From: JAJRZX01 sp964472295
Lineage (GTDB): Bacteria > Desulfobacterota > GWC2-55-46 > JADFVP01
Direction of reading: 5' to 3'
Length of the DNA stretch: 64,000 bases
NCBI GenBank assembly: GCA_964472295.1
Contig: CAYYJQ010000006.1
Span: forward strand, 1-64,000
The position numbers and the translations under genes were made by a program. Below, piece by piece: positions 1 through 9,020 of this stretch (positions are counted from its first letter, which is position 1; each line of letters begins with the position of its first letter). The notes beneath the pieces were generated by a model. The model was not told the origin of the DNA, searched no databases, and saw nothing but the letters and a program-made list of their open reading frames with translations.

Positions 1-7
1 TTTTTCC

Positions 8-83
8 TGGTGGAGGGTAGGGGAGTCGAACCCCTGACCTGCTGATTGCGAACCAGCCGCTCTCCCAACTGAGCTAACCCCCC
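8..83 (-). tRNA. tRNA-Ala (anticodon CGC)
   Basis: Read on the minus strand, the sequence folds into a complete 76-nt cloverleaf. It has a 7-bp acceptor stem carrying the G3-U70 wobble that marks alanine tRNAs, a 5-bp anticodon stem with loop UUCGCAA (anticodon CGC, reading GCG), a TUCGA-type T loop, and an encoded CCA end. The G3-U70 pair and the anticodon agree. One further G lies just before position 1. No intrinsic terminator is visible beside it. Confidence 0.93.
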
Positions 84-172
84 CTCTCACATTTGTTCAA
101 GTCCGTCTATCTTTCAATGTCAGGCAAAACCTCTCCGCATATTCGCACTTTTCTGGAAAGAGCCCCTATAGT

Positions 173-553
173 CTACTTCTTTGAGAGGACATCTTCTATG
201 CTTTTTTTTAGTTCACTCAAGTCCGATGATTTCACTACATAGGCATCTGATGCCCAGGTGCCAAAATCGTGTTTATAATGGGGGTATGCGGTGCAGAGTA
301 TTACCGGTATATCGCACCACTTTTCCTTTACCCTGCGGAGCACCTCAACGCCATCCATGCCCGGCATCTTTATATCAAGGAGTATAAGATCAAAGGCGCC
401 TTCTTCGAGCCTCTCAATGGCCTCTGCACCAGAGGCCGCAAGGGTTACCTCAGAGCCTTCGTCCTCGAGCTCTTCCTTGTAAAGGAGCCTGAGACCCTCC
501 TCGTCGTCAACTACAAGGATTTTCTTTTTCTTAAGAACACTATCCTCTGCCAT
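173..553 (-). CDS. single-domain response regulator (CheY/Spo0F-like receiver)
   Basis: This 126-residue protein is a receiver domain with no output domain. The acidic pair is at D16-D17, the phospho-acceptor aspartate is D60 in LILLDIKMPG, the switch threonine is T87 in ILCTAYP, and the conserved lysine is K107 in YVVKSS. It starts 12 bases after the stop of the histidine kinase, so the two are almost certainly cotranscribed partners. As a stand-alone receiver it should act through protein contacts or as a phosphorelay intermediate. The target is not evident from the window. Confidence 0.9.
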   Translation of the reverse strand: MAEDSVLKKKKILVVDDEEGLRLLYKEELEDEGSEVTLAASGAEAIERLEEGAFDLILLDIKMPGMDGVEVLRRVKEKWCDIPVILCTAYPHYKHDFGTWASDAYVVKSSDLSELKKSIEDVLSKK

Positions 554-565
554 TTATCTTCACCT

Positions 566-1828
566 CTATAACCTTGGGGATTTTTCCTCTCTTCCTGTTG
601 CTGAAGGGAACTTGACCTTAAAGGTCACGCCTTCACCGAACCGGTTGATTACGTCTATTTCTCCCCTATGACGCGATACAATGGAGCTCGTAATAGGAAG
701 CCCCAACCCTGTGCCGTCTTTTTTTGTGGTGAAAAATGGTCTGAATATGGATGCCACATCGCGGGGGTCTATGCCCCCGCCGGTATCGCTAACCTCTGCT
801 ATGACCCAGCCGTCGCCAAGGTCTGTGCTGAGCCTGAGCGTGCCGCCTTCCTTACTCATGCACTGTATCGCATTTGCGATTAAATTGTCAAAAATAATCT
901 TCAGCTCTTGCCTCCTGGCATAAACAGGAAGGGGCCCCATGAAGAGATCCCGTTGAAGGGCTACGGAGCGTTCCTTCATGTCCTCTCTGAAAGACTTGAC
1001 CGCCTCGGCAAGTATCTCGTTAAGGTCGCTTATTGTCTCAATGCCCTCGTCGTCCTTGAGGGGGCTTACAAGGGCATTCACAACCCCTTCGAGCCTCTTT
1101 ACGGCCTTAAGGAGTTCCGTGACATCGGCTATTACCGGCGAAGAGGGGGCGAGTTTTCTCTTTATCCTCGCGGCATAGGCGCCAAGGCATATAAGGGGGT
1201 TTTTTATCTCGTGGGCAAGTGTCGCGGCTATGTCGCCAAGAAGGATGAGTTTCTCGGCCTGACAGAGCCTCTCGCGAAAGGCCTCGGCCTCCTCGCAGGC
1301 AGACCTGCACTCCCCCACGACCTCGGAAAACTTTATTATTGAGATGAGTTGAAGGATGATTATCCTTAGAAGGGACTCCTCGGCAGGGGTGGGTACGACT
1401 TTTTTTCGCGCCTTGAGGTAAAGGACACCGTATGACCTGAGGCCGTCCATAAGCGGCGCCGCGAGCACGGTCCTGCACCCCATCATGGCCCTGTCCTCCA
1501 AGCCCTTCCAGACAAAGTCGGCCAGTTTCGGAGTATAGACCAAAAGGGCCTCTCCGTTCTTGCAGGCAAGAGAGCCAAGCCCCCCGCCCTTGTCGTAGCG
1601 ATGGGGAGTGGTACCTTCAGGCCCCTCCTTCCCTCCCCCGCGCGCCTTCAAAAAGAAGCCGCCATGGTCTGCGCGCATGTATAGGGCGGCCTCGTCAAAG
1701 GGCGTGGCCTCGCTGACAAGCCCAAGGGCCCTCTTGAGCTTGGGCTCAAGGGCATCGCCAGAGGCCAGAAGGCCGGACATTTCCTCGAGGAACCTGTAAA
1801 TCAAGGGTATGACTCCAAGCGGCCTCAA
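566..1828 (-). CDS. GAF-domain sensor histidine kinase
   Basis: This is a soluble-looking 420-residue kinase with no membrane segment. A GAF-like sensory region covers about residues 20-165, followed by a helical linker. The phospho-acceptor box has the histidine in AHEIKNP at about residue 206. The HATPase domain shows an N box (NLIANAIQC), a G1 box (DTGGGID) and a G2 box (GTGLGLPI). The partner receiver follows 12 bases downstream. The longest frame opens with TTG at 1826-1828; an internal ATG at 1780 is an alternative, and the true start is uncertain. The signal is unknown and is probably a small cytoplasmic ligand bound by the GAF region. Confidence 0.88.
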   Translation of the reverse strand: MRPLGVIPLIYRFLEEMSGLLASGDALEPKLKRALGLVSEATPFDEAALYMRADHGGFFLKARGGGKEGPEGTTPHRYDKGGGLGSLACKNGEALLVYTPKLADFVWKGLEDRAMMGCRTVLAAPLMDGLRSYGVLYLKARKKVVPTPAEESLLRIIILQLISIIKFSEVVGECRSACEEAEAFRERLCQAEKLILLGDIAATLAHEIKNPLICLGAYAARIKRKLAPSSPVIADVTELLKAVKRLEGVVNALVSPLKDDEGIETISDLNEILAEAVKSFREDMKERSVALQRDLFMGPLPVYARRQELKIIFDNLIANAIQCMSKEGGTLRLSTDLGDGWVIAEVSDTGGGIDPRDVASIFRPFFTTKKDGTGLGLPITSSIVSRHRGEIDVINRFGEGVTFKVKFPSATGREEKSPRL

Positions 1829-2030
1829 AAGAGTAAAGGGTACTTCGCGAACCTGTAAGGTCCGGGTCCACTCAGGCTCTCATGGAACACAGTGACCTCT
1901 TGCCATGTTCAACAGGTGCGGTCAAGAAAGATGATGGGAAAAAAGAGACCATTTCTTCTTCGTCTCTCAACTGCCCGGGAGGTAAATTATCTGGAATTTT
2001 ATCTTTAGTTTCCTGGCGCCGGCGGCCCCA

Positions 2031-3029
2031 TCAGGGGTTCGCCTCTTTCAGGAACCTTGCCGCCTCTTCCGGGGGCGTTGGGTTGATATAAAAACCCGAG
2101 CCCCACTCAAAGCCCGCCACCTTGGCAAGTTTGGGCATGATCTCAAAATGCCAGTGATAGTACTTCTCAGCACCGTTCTGGACAGGGGATGTGTGGAGAA
2201 TGAAGTTGTATGGGGGTGAGTTGAGGACCTTGTCCAGACGCCTCAACACATCGGGAAAGATGAGCGAGAGGTTCTCGTAATGCGTCTTCTGGGAATTCTC
2301 GAAACTTGAGCCGTGCGTCTTGGGGAGTATCCATGTCTCAAAGGGCGCCTTGGGCGCATATGGCGTTATGGCGAGAAAGTCCTGGTTCTCGGCCACTACC
2401 CTGACGCCCTGCATTATCTCCTGTCGTATGATGTCGCAGAAGATGCATCTTTCCTTGAAGTTATAATACTCAAGGGCCCCGTCTATCTCCTCGCTCACCC
2501 TTTTTGGTATGATGGGCATGGCGATGAGCTGAGAGTGGCTGTGCTCCAGTGTGGCGCCGGCGGCCTCACCGTGGTTCTTGAATATAAGGATATAGCGGAG
2601 CCTCGCGTCTTTCTTGAGGTCAACTATCCTGTCCCTGTAGGCCCAGAGGACTTCCTCGAAGTTCTTGCCTGTCATGGTGGAAAGCGAGGACATATGGTCT
2701 GGCGTCTCTATGATGACCTCATGCGCGCCGATGCCGTTCATCTTGTCAAAGACACCATCGCCCTCCCTGTTAATATCACCCTCTATCTTAAGGGCCGGGT
2801 ACTTGTTGGGCACGACACGGACGCGCCAGCCAGGGGAGTTGGGTTTTGTATCAGCGGGCCTGTAGGCGAGTATCTCACCAGGGGTCTTGGACTCGTTCCC
2901 CGGGCAGAAGGGGCAGAACCCCTGCCTCATGACAGGCCTCGGGGAATCAAACTCAGAGGGACGCTTTCCCCGTTCCGTGGAGATTATAACCCATCTACCC
3001 AGAATGGGGTCTTTCCTTAACTCAGGCAT
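2031..3029 (-). CDS. galT: galactose-1-phosphate uridylyltransferase-type enzyme
   Basis: This 332-residue member of the GalT family exchanges UMP between UDP-glucose and a hexose 1-phosphate. An N-terminal CPFCPGNE corresponds to the CxxC metal site. LEHSHSQ corresponds to the catalytic His-x-His-x-Gln (the second His is the nucleophile in the E. coli enzyme), and HWHFEIMP is the second paired-His motif near the C terminus. Length is normal for bacterial GalT. No galK, galE or galM gene is nearby, so the true hexose substrate is not fixed by context. The gene begins about 75 bases upstream-oriented from the DksA-like gene and may be expressed with it. Confidence 0.88.
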   Translation of the reverse strand: MPELRKDPILGRWVIISTERGKRPSEFDSPRPVMRQGFCPFCPGNESKTPGEILAYRPADTKPNSPGWRVRVVPNKYPALKIEGDINREGDGVFDKMNGIGAHEVIIETPDHMSSLSTMTGKNFEEVLWAYRDRIVDLKKDARLRYILIFKNHGEAAGATLEHSHSQLIAMPIIPKRVSEEIDGALEYYNFKERCIFCDIIRQEIMQGVRVVAENQDFLAITPYAPKAPFETWILPKTHGSSFENSQKTHYENLSLIFPDVLRRLDKVLNSPPYNFILHTSPVQNGAEKYYHWHFEIMPKLAKVAGFEWGSGFYINPTPPEEAARFLKEANP

Positions 3030-3103
3030 ATTCAGCCTTTCGTATCTGAGGTTATATCGCGCAGAGGTTCAATTCAGGGATGAAAGCATAGCAGGGGCAG
3101 CGT

Positions 3104-3472
3104 TCAGCCGCGCATTTTTTCCTGTTCTTCCTCTTCTTTCTTGCACTCAATACAACAGGTGGTGACAGGGCGCGCCTCAAGCCTCTTCTCTGAAATGTCG
3201 CCGCCACATATCTCACAGATACCGTATGTGCCGTTGTCTATCCTCTCCATGGCGTCCTTGACCTTGGAGATTAGTTTACGTTCCCTGTCCTTGACACGCA
3301 GTATAACGCTGTTGTCTGTCTCCTGGGTGGCCCTGTCAGCGGGGTCGGGAAAGTTCTCGCCATTGGACTCGCTCATGTCTGATACAGTCTTTACGGCGCC
3401 GTGAAGAAGCCCATCGAGTTTTTCAGTAAGTATGCCTTTAAAGTGTTCAAGCCTCTCGTTTTCCATAGTCAC
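3104..3472 (-). CDS. DksA/TraR-family RNA polymerase-binding protein
   Basis: This 122-residue protein has the DksA layout. An N-terminal coiled coil carries the DPADRA motif, which matches the acidic tip that reaches the RNA polymerase secondary channel in E. coli DksA. The C-terminal four-cysteine zinc finger is CEIC followed by CCIEC. It is shorter than E. coli DksA (151 residues) but typical for short DksA-like proteins in this part of the tree. Expected role: transcription control with ppGpp. The charged tail (KKEEEEQEKMRG) is a normal feature of the family. Confidence 0.88.
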   Translation of the reverse strand: MTMENERLEHFKGILTEKLDGLLHGAVKTVSDMSESNGENFPDPADRATQETDNSVILRVKDRERKLISKVKDAMERIDNGTYGICEICGGDISEKRLEARPVTTCCIECKKEEEEQEKMRG

Positions 3473-3631
3473 TTATTATAACCAAAATAAAAGAACCTGC
3501 AAAGCATAATTTCAAGAAGCATGAATGGCGCATGTCTCATCACGAGAACCGTCTCTTGCAGAGGGGAAAATCGTCCGGCTTTTTCGGGCTCCGCGCTCCA
3601 AGGTCCCTTCGCGTCCTGCTCCGCTTCTTAG

Positions 3632-4198
3632 TTATTTTACCAACCCCGACCTCAGGCCCCTTTTTTGTCTTTCCGGACTTTCCGGCCCCCCTTTCTTCGA
3701 GACGCGTGAAGCCCCTGCCCCTGACCTTCCCCTCACAAAGGCGCCGCTCTTTCCGCCCGTCTTCCTGAGGAGCCTTATGTCCGTAAGGACCATCTCTTTA
3801 TCAACGGCCTTGCACATGTCATATATGGCGAGGGCCGCCACGGAAACGGCCGTAAGGGCCTCCATCTCCACCCCTGTCCTTGAGGAGATGCGCGCTGTTG
3901 CCGTAATATCAATGGCCGGGGGCCTCTTGAGGGTCCTGAACTGAACGTCCACGCTTGTAAGCGAGAGGGGGTGGCAGAGTGGTATTAGGTCTCCTGTCTT
4001 CTTGGCGGCCATGATGCCTGCAAGACGCGCCACTCCGAGCACGTCGCCCTTTTTCATCTCATTGGCGAGTACGAGCCTGAGCGTCTCCTTTTTCATGAGG
4101 ACCCTGCCCCTTGCAACGGCCACACGGTCCGTGACGAACTTCTCCGTCACATCCACCATTCTTGCCTTTCCACCCTCATCGGTATGCGTAAGTTTCAT
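3632..4198 (-). CDS. moaC: cyclic pyranopterin monophosphate synthase MoaC
   Basis: MoaC acts with MoaA to build cyclic pyranopterin monophosphate, the first stable intermediate of molybdenum cofactor. Family signatures are GDLIPLCHPL (active-site His), the conserved GVEMEALTAVSVAALA stretch, and YDMCKAVDKEM with the catalytic Asp/Lys pair. The core ends near residue 158. Another 30 residues rich in Gly, Ser, Lys and Arg follow, which is an unusual low-complexity extension. The gene starts 13 bases after the stop of the upstream lipoprotein gene, so it is probably translated from the dnaJ transcript. No other moa gene is in the window. Confidence 0.93.
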   Translation of the reverse strand: MKLTHTDEGGKARMVDVTEKFVTDRVAVARGRVLMKKETLRLVLANEMKKGDVLGVARLAGIMAAKKTGDLIPLCHPLSLTSVDVQFRTLKRPPAIDITATARISSRTGVEMEALTAVSVAALAIYDMCKAVDKEMVLTDIRLLRKTGGKSGAFVRGRSGAGASRVSKKGGPESPERQKRGLRSGLVK

Positions 4199-4211
4199 TT
4201 AAAGGCGCCTC

Positions 4212-5855
4212 TCATTGAAAGTCCATGTTCTCCATCTCGGGCGTAATCCGCTCTCCCCCGTTATCCTCAGCGCCGGGCTCGGGCCACTCCGCCTCCACAA
4301 TTCGTCCGTCTTTTACTGTGAGGATAAAGGGTTTCTTTACAGAGCCCCTGTACCTGTCAAAGTGGACCTCGCCCTGGGCGCCCTCGTAGCCGCTCATGGC
4401 CAGAAGCCTCTCCCTCAAGTCGCTCCTCGACGGGTTCTCCGGGTCCATGGCCCGTATAATGAGATTCGCCGCGTCAAAGGCCTCGGCCTCGAGTTCTCCG
4501 GGGGTCCTGCCATAGGTCTCCTTATAATGTAGCGCAAAGGCCGAAGACGAAGGCCTGGAGGTATTGGCGAAGAAACCGTCTACAAAGACGGCCCCCTCAA
4601 CGCCGCGCCCGGCGAGTTCAACAAGGTGGGTTGAGTCCCAACTGCTTGAGCCAAGGAGCTGAAGGTCCTCGATATTATAATACTTTATATAGGGCATGAT
4701 GAGCCCTATGGTCTTGTAAGTATCGGGAATATAAAGGGCCTCAATATCGGCTGAAGGGAAGTACTCCTTCAGGATTCGCCTGCCCTCACGGACCTCGTCC
4801 GTCTCTACCTTGAATATATCCACGAGAATGGAGCCAAAGTCTTTTTCGCCGCGCTGGTAGGATTTTCGGGCGGTTACCTCGCCGCCGAGGTCTATGACGG
4901 TGCGTGAGAAGGACTCGGCCATCAAGGCCCCTGAACGGGTCTCGGGGTAAAGTACGGCAAAGGTTTTCTTTCCAAGCACGTTGACTGCGTAGTCTGCTAC
5001 TACCCTGGCCTGCTCGGCAGGAGTAAGGGAATTTCTGAATACATACTCCCCTGCGCCTGTAATATCCTCTTTTTGAGCCAATGTAATAAGGGGTATGCCA
5101 AGGGCCTGGGCCCTTGCCGCGCTCCTGTAGGACGTGGAGTTAAGAAGAGGCCCTACGATACCTGCGACCCTCTTGTTGGCGGCAAGCTCTCTTACGGCCC
5201 CAGGGCCCCCTGTCTCGGCCCCGCGCTCGTCACGGACAATAACGTCCACCTTTCTTGTCCCCGCTGGTCCGAAGACACCGGCGGCAAGAAGGACGCCCTT
5301 GAGGGCGGCCTCGCCATAGGGAGCGTACCTGCCCTTAAGGGGCATGATAAGGCCAATGGCCGGGTTGGTGGTATTCTCCGTGCCTCTCTTCAGCATGGAG
5401 TCTATCTCACGAAGAAGGGTCCTGGCCTTCTCTCTAACCCCCCCCTCGACCCACCACGACGAGGCCAGCCTCTCAAGATTCGAGCGCGCCTCCACCACGC
5501 GCCCCCCCCTGTAAAGGAGAAGACCCAGTTCATAATACGCGGTATTCTTCTCTCTACTCTGGGGAAAACGGTCAAGGAGGAGCCTGTAGGTATTTACGGC
5601 CTCGCTGGTCTCGCCCTGCGCGGCAAGGCTCCGGGCAAGTTCCAGCAGGCCCGCGGGGCCAATGTCCTCGATAGTCCTTCTTGGCTCGCCGGGTTTGTTA
5701 TCCCCGGAAAGAGGCGCTTCCTTTTCGCTGTTCCCTCCGCCAAAGGCGGGGAGGGACTCATCGGGAAAGGGGGCGGCATGAGAAGGCGCCGCACTGAGAG
5801 GCAGGGACGCCAGGGTGAGTATGAGAAGATAGAGGACGAGGCGCAGTGGCTTCAT
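4212..5855 (-). CDS. LpoA-like penicillin-binding protein activator: TPR plus periplasmic-binding fold
   Basis: This is a 547-residue exported protein. The first 28 residues form a signal peptide (hydrophobic LVLYLLILTLASLPLS, then an AxA cleavage site). Residues about 70-155 are TPR-like (ARSLAAQGETSEAVNTY and following helices). Residues about 165-520 are a type 1 periplasmic-binding domain of the branched-chain amino-acid receptor class (GLIMPLKG, IVGPLLN, GEYVFRNS). That domain order matches LpoA and related murein-synthase activators; an orphan amino-acid receptor is the alternative. No ABC permease genes are adjacent, which favours the LpoA-like reading. The start overlaps the dnaJ stop (TAATG). 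Confidence 0.75.
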   Translation of the reverse strand: MKPLRLVLYLLILTLASLPLSAAPSHAAPFPDESLPAFGGGNSEKEAPLSGDNKPGEPRRTIEDIGPAGLLELARSLAAQGETSEAVNTYRLLLDRFPQSREKNTAYYELGLLLYRGGRVVEARSNLERLASSWWVEGGVREKARTLLREIDSMLKRGTENTTNPAIGLIMPLKGRYAPYGEAALKGVLLAAGVFGPAGTRKVDVIVRDERGAETGGPGAVRELAANKRVAGIVGPLLNSTSYRSAARAQALGIPLITLAQKEDITGAGEYVFRNSLTPAEQARVVADYAVNVLGKKTFAVLYPETRSGALMAESFSRTVIDLGGEVTARKSYQRGEKDFGSILVDIFKVETDEVREGRRILKEYFPSADIEALYIPDTYKTIGLIMPYIKYYNIEDLQLLGSSSWDSTHLVELAGRGVEGAVFVDGFFANTSRPSSSAFALHYKETYGRTPGELEAEAFDAANLIIRAMDPENPSRSDLRERLLAMSGYEGAQGEVHFDRYRGSVKKPFILTVKDGRIVEAEWPEPGAEDNGGERITPEMENMDFQ

Positions 5856-6943
5856 TACTCGAAGATTTCCTTTACCCTTGAGAAGAGGTTCTTCGACGGG
5901 TGCGCCACGTCCTCGCCGCTTATCTCGGCGAATTCCTCGAGGAGTTCCTTCTGTCTCTTGGTGAGGTTCTTTGGTATCTGCACGTTTATGATTACCATCT
6001 CTTCGCCGCGCCTCCCGGTGTTGAGCGAAGCAATACCCTTGCCCCTCAGGGTAAAGACCTTTCCAGGTTGAGTACCTGCGGGTATCTTGAGTTTCGCCGT
6101 GCCCTCAAGGGTAGGCACGTCTATCTCAGCGCCAAGGGCGGCCTGTGCAATACTTACAGGGACCTCGCAGATGATGTCATCGCCCTCGCGCTTGAAAATA
6201 TCGTGCTCACGCACGTTCACAACCACGTAGAGGTCTCCCGGCGGCCCCCCCATCTCTCCGGATTCTCCCTTTCCCGAGAGCCTTAGACGTGATCCATTAT
6301 CCACACCAGCAGGTATCTTCACGGAGATGCGTGACTTCTGCCGTTGTTTACCAAGACCACCACAGGATGTGCAGGGGTTTCTTATGACCGTTCCCCTTCC
6401 CCTGCAAGTGGAACAGGGCCTTGAAATTGTGAGAAAGCCCTGCCTGAAGTTAACCTGACCCGAGCCGCCGCACCTTGTGCAGGCCTGCACGCCGCCACTT
6501 CCGTCTCTTGCGCCGGAGCCCCCACAGTTGGAGCAGTCCACTGTAACGGGTATCTCAACGTCTTTTTCCGTGCCAAAGGCGGCCTCCTCAAAGGTAAGGT
6601 CAAGGTCGTATCGCAGGTCCGCCCCGCGCATGGGCGATGGTCCCCTGCGACCGCCGCCGAAGAACTCGGAAAAGACCTCGCCAAAGAGGTCCTGGAAGTC
6701 GCTCCCAAACCCAGCCTCCCTGTGGCCCGCGCCCACTCCGGCAGTGCCGAATTGGTCGTACTGCATCCTCTTGGCCGGGTCCTTGAGGACTGTGTAGGCC
6801 TCGTTTATCTCTTTGAAGGCTTCCTCGCTTCCATGCTCCTTGTCAGGGTGGTGCTTGAGAGCGAGCCTCCGGTATGCCTTTTTTATCTCCTCCTCAGTGG
6901 CGTTTCTCTCCACACCAAGGATGGAATAGTAATCTTTTCCCAT
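5855..6943 (-). CDS. dnaJ: chaperone protein DnaJ
   Basis: This is a complete class I J-protein of 362 residues. The J domain has HPD at about residues 32-34, a Gly/Phe-rich linker follows (FGGGRRGPSP), and the zinc domain has four CxxCxGxG-type repeats (CSNCGGSG, CTRCGGSG, CSTCRGRG, CTSCGGLG). The two substrate-binding beta domains end with RVKEIFE. It stimulates Hsp70 ATPase activity and holds unfolded clients. It lies 24 bases after grpE. In the common hrcA-grpE-dnaK-dnaJ order dnaK would sit in that gap, and here it is absent. Confidence 0.97.
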   Translation of the reverse strand: MGKDYYSILGVERNATEEEIKKAYRRLALKHHPDKEHGSEEAFKEINEAYTVLKDPAKRMQYDQFGTAGVGAGHREAGFGSDFQDLFGEVFSEFFGGGRRGPSPMRGADLRYDLDLTFEEAAFGTEKDVEIPVTVDCSNCGGSGARDGSGGVQACTRCGGSGQVNFRQGFLTISRPCSTCRGRGTVIRNPCTSCGGLGKQRQKSRISVKIPAGVDNGSRLRLSGKGESGEMGGPPGDLYVVVNVREHDIFKREGDDIICEVPVSIAQAALGAEIDVPTLEGTAKLKIPAGTQPGKVFTLRGKGIASLNTGRRGEEMVIINVQIPKNLTKRQKELLEEFAEISGEDVAHPSKNLFSRVKEIFE

Positions 6944-6967
6944 TTACCCCTTCTTTCCTCTATGCAC

Positions 6968-7576
6968 TCAATGGAGCGGTCCTCTCTCCTCGTTCCCGCC
7001 CTCGCCGCTTTCACTGCCAGAGGGACCTCCGGCAACAGAGACTATGGAGGGCCTGAGGAGTTTATCCTTGAGGAGATAGCCCTTCTGAAATTCCTTGATA
7101 ACCTTGCCGGGCTCGGCGTTCTCGCAGTCCTCGTGGCTTATGGCGTGATGGAGCGAGGGATTGAAGGTCTCGCCCACGGCATCTATCTCCTTGACGCCGA
7201 ACTTGGCGAGGGCCTTTCGCATCTGTTCTATGGTAAGCCTTACACCCTCGACAAGGGAGGCGAAACTCTCTCCCTCAGCTGAAGAGGCATGCTCAAGGGC
7301 CCTCTCAAGGTTGTCGATGGCAGGGAGTATCTCGAGGACCACGCATTCCGTAGCGTAGTTGATGTAACCGGCCTTTTCCTTTTCCTGTCTCTTCTTGAGA
7401 TTCTCAAGATCCGCCCTTGCCCGGAGAAAGAGGTCATAGTTCCTTGCCGCCTCATCGGTCTTTTCCTCAAGAAGGGTCTCAAGGTCTTTTTCACCGCATG
7501 GGGCTTCTGTCTCTTCGCGGCTACCGGCCTCGTGTGTCTCCCGCTCCTCTACCTCATGACTCTCTTTATCTTTCAT
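6968..7576 (-). CDS. grpE: nucleotide exchange factor GrpE
   Basis: This 202-residue protein releases ADP from DnaK. It has an acidic N-terminal tail, a long coiled coil (LFLRARADLENLKKRQEKEK), and the conserved beta domain with FNPSLHHAISHE and LKDKLLRPSIVSV. A disordered Gly/Ser/Glu-rich tail ends the protein. It is co-directional with hrcA upstream and dnaJ downstream. It is separated from hrcA by 282 bases that contain an array of 40-bp repeats. Confidence 0.96.
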   Translation of the reverse strand: MKDKESHEVEERETHEAGSREETEAPCGEKDLETLLEEKTDEAARNYDLFLRARADLENLKKRQEKEKAGYINYATECVVLEILPAIDNLERALEHASSAEGESFASLVEGVRLTIEQMRKALAKFGVKEIDAVGETFNPSLHHAISHEDCENAEPGKVIKEFQKGYLLKDKLLRPSIVSVAGGPSGSESGEGGNEERGPLH

Positions 7577-7620
7577 TGCATTCCCTTTTTAAAGTAATAT
7601 CCATGCCTGTAAGAGACAAA

Positions 7621-7862
7621 AAGGCCTACCCAGTGAAACGGGCCATACATACATAATTAACAGCTCCGTCCATGGGAACGGGCCATCCAAACATGATTAA
7701 AATCCTCTGTTCATGGAACGGGACATGGATACATGATTAAAATACTCAGTTCAGTGTAACGGGGCATCTCGTATAATTAAAATACTCAGTTCAGTGTAAC
7801 GGGACATTGATACATAATTAAAATCCCCTGTTCATGGAACAGGGCCATCCAAACATTATTAA
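7621..7862. repeat. degenerate tandem array, six units of about 40 bp
   Basis: Six imperfect units fill the hrcA-grpE spacer. The motif ATTAA ends at 7660, 7700, 7740, 7780, 7821 and 7862, giving periods of 40, 40, 40, 41 and 41 bp. Each unit also holds a GTTCATGGAAC-like or CAGTGTAACGGG core, a CAT box, and mostly the word ATTAAAAT. The near-palindrome GTTC/GAAC recurs once per unit. The last unit supplies the hrcA stop codon. Units differ too much for a CRISPR, and there are no unique spacers. Confidence 0.85.
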
Positions 7863-8908
7863 AATCCTCTCTCGACGAGGCCAACGGCATAGGAGACAAG
7901 GGGGAGTATTCTCGCGTAATCCATTCTCAAGGGTCCTATAAGCCCCAGGGTTCCTGACATGGCCCTGTCAACGCGGCAGGGGGCCATTACAAAGCTCAGG
8001 CCCTCGAAGCCATCGATACTGCTCTCTGAGCCGAGGCACACCTGCACGCGTTCCTGCTCAAGGCTCTTGTCAAGGAGTTTAACAAGGAGGCTCTTCTCCT
8101 CAAAGGCCCTGAAGAGTTGCTTCATCTTCTCAAAGTCCTCGCGGAACTCCGGGTACTCGAGTATATTGGCCTGCCCCTCAACGTACAATGAGCCCTCCTC
8201 ACTGCTCTCATAGTCCTTGAGGGCCAGTTCTCCAAGGCGTAGCGCCTTTGAGAGGAGTTCATCGTAGAGGTTCTTCTCGTCCTTCATCTTCTCCACAATG
8301 CGGGCCCTCAGGCCCTTTACCGTAAGACCGCGGCCAATCTCGCGAAGATAATTCGAGACCTTCCCGAAGTCCAGCCCCGGGAGTCTCTCTCCGGTGTGAA
8401 AGAGGCTTGTCCTGGCCTCACCTACCTCTGGGACAAGGACAAGGAGAAGGGAATCATCATCAATGGGAAGCACCCTGATATCGCGTATGACAAGGTCATA
8501 ACTACCTATTAGAAAGGCAAGGCCCGTGCAGTTGGTGATGTGCGAGAGGGCTCTCGTTGTGCCTGTAAGGAGGTCTTTAATCCCCATGAGACGCTCGGCC
8601 CGCCTATAGAGGTATTCCTTTTCCTCGGTTCCCGGCTCCTCTGGCTCAAGGAGCCTGTCAAGGTAGAGACGAAAGGCCCTTTCCGTAGGTATCCTGCCGG
8701 CAGAGGCATGGGGCTGAAAGAGCAGGCCCGCCCTCTCGAGCCCTGACATGATGTTGCGTATGGTGGCCGGGGATACGCCAATGTAGTACCGCGAGGCAAT
8801 GGTCTTTGAGCCAAGGGGCTCGGCGCTCTCTATGTATCCGCGCACAATTGCCCCGAGCACTGTCATCGCCCTCTCGGAAAGCGCCTCACCGTCTGCGTTG
8901 TAATCCAT
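7859..8908 (-). CDS. hrcA: heat-inducible transcription repressor HrcA
   Basis: The protein has an N-terminal winged helix (SERAMTVLGAIVRGYIESAE, then GSKTIASRYYIGVSPATIRN), the conserved HASAGRIPT motif, and the HrcA sensing domain to the end. HrcA normally represses heat-shock operons by binding the CIRCE palindrome. I chose the ATG at 8908, giving 349 residues, because the DNA-binding domain begins right after it. The frame could open upstream to 8989, but those 27 residues look unlike the family. No CIRCE palindrome could be found upstream of this gene or grpE, so its operator may be elsewhere or divergent. Confidence 0.93.
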   Translation of the reverse strand: MDYNADGEALSERAMTVLGAIVRGYIESAEPLGSKTIASRYYIGVSPATIRNIMSGLERAGLLFQPHASAGRIPTERAFRLYLDRLLEPEEPGTEEKEYLYRRAERLMGIKDLLTGTTRALSHITNCTGLAFLIGSYDLVIRDIRVLPIDDDSLLLVLVPEVGEARTSLFHTGERLPGLDFGKVSNYLREIGRGLTVKGLRARIVEKMKDEKNLYDELLSKALRLGELALKDYESSEEGSLYVEGQANILEYPEFREDFEKMKQLFRAFEEKSLLVKLLDKSLEQERVQVCLGSESSIDGFEGLSFVMAPCRVDRAMSGTLGLIGPLRMDYARILPLVSYAVGLVERGF

Positions 8909-9020
8909 GTCTTCTCTATTTGACAAAATATAAAAGCACCTTTTTAGGCTGTTATTACTCGAACTTTCCTTAATATTAAAACATATCAACGCGCCATTGT
9001 TATGTCAAGGTGATAACGCC

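Noticed and set aside
7621..7862. CRISPR-like periodic array
   Set aside because: Units differ along their whole length, have no constant repeat with unique spacers, and no cas genes are near.
8909..9020. CIRCE operator upstream of hrcA
   Set aside because: I looked for TTAGCACTC with GAGTGCTAA at nine bases; neither half is present in this spacer or in front of grpE.
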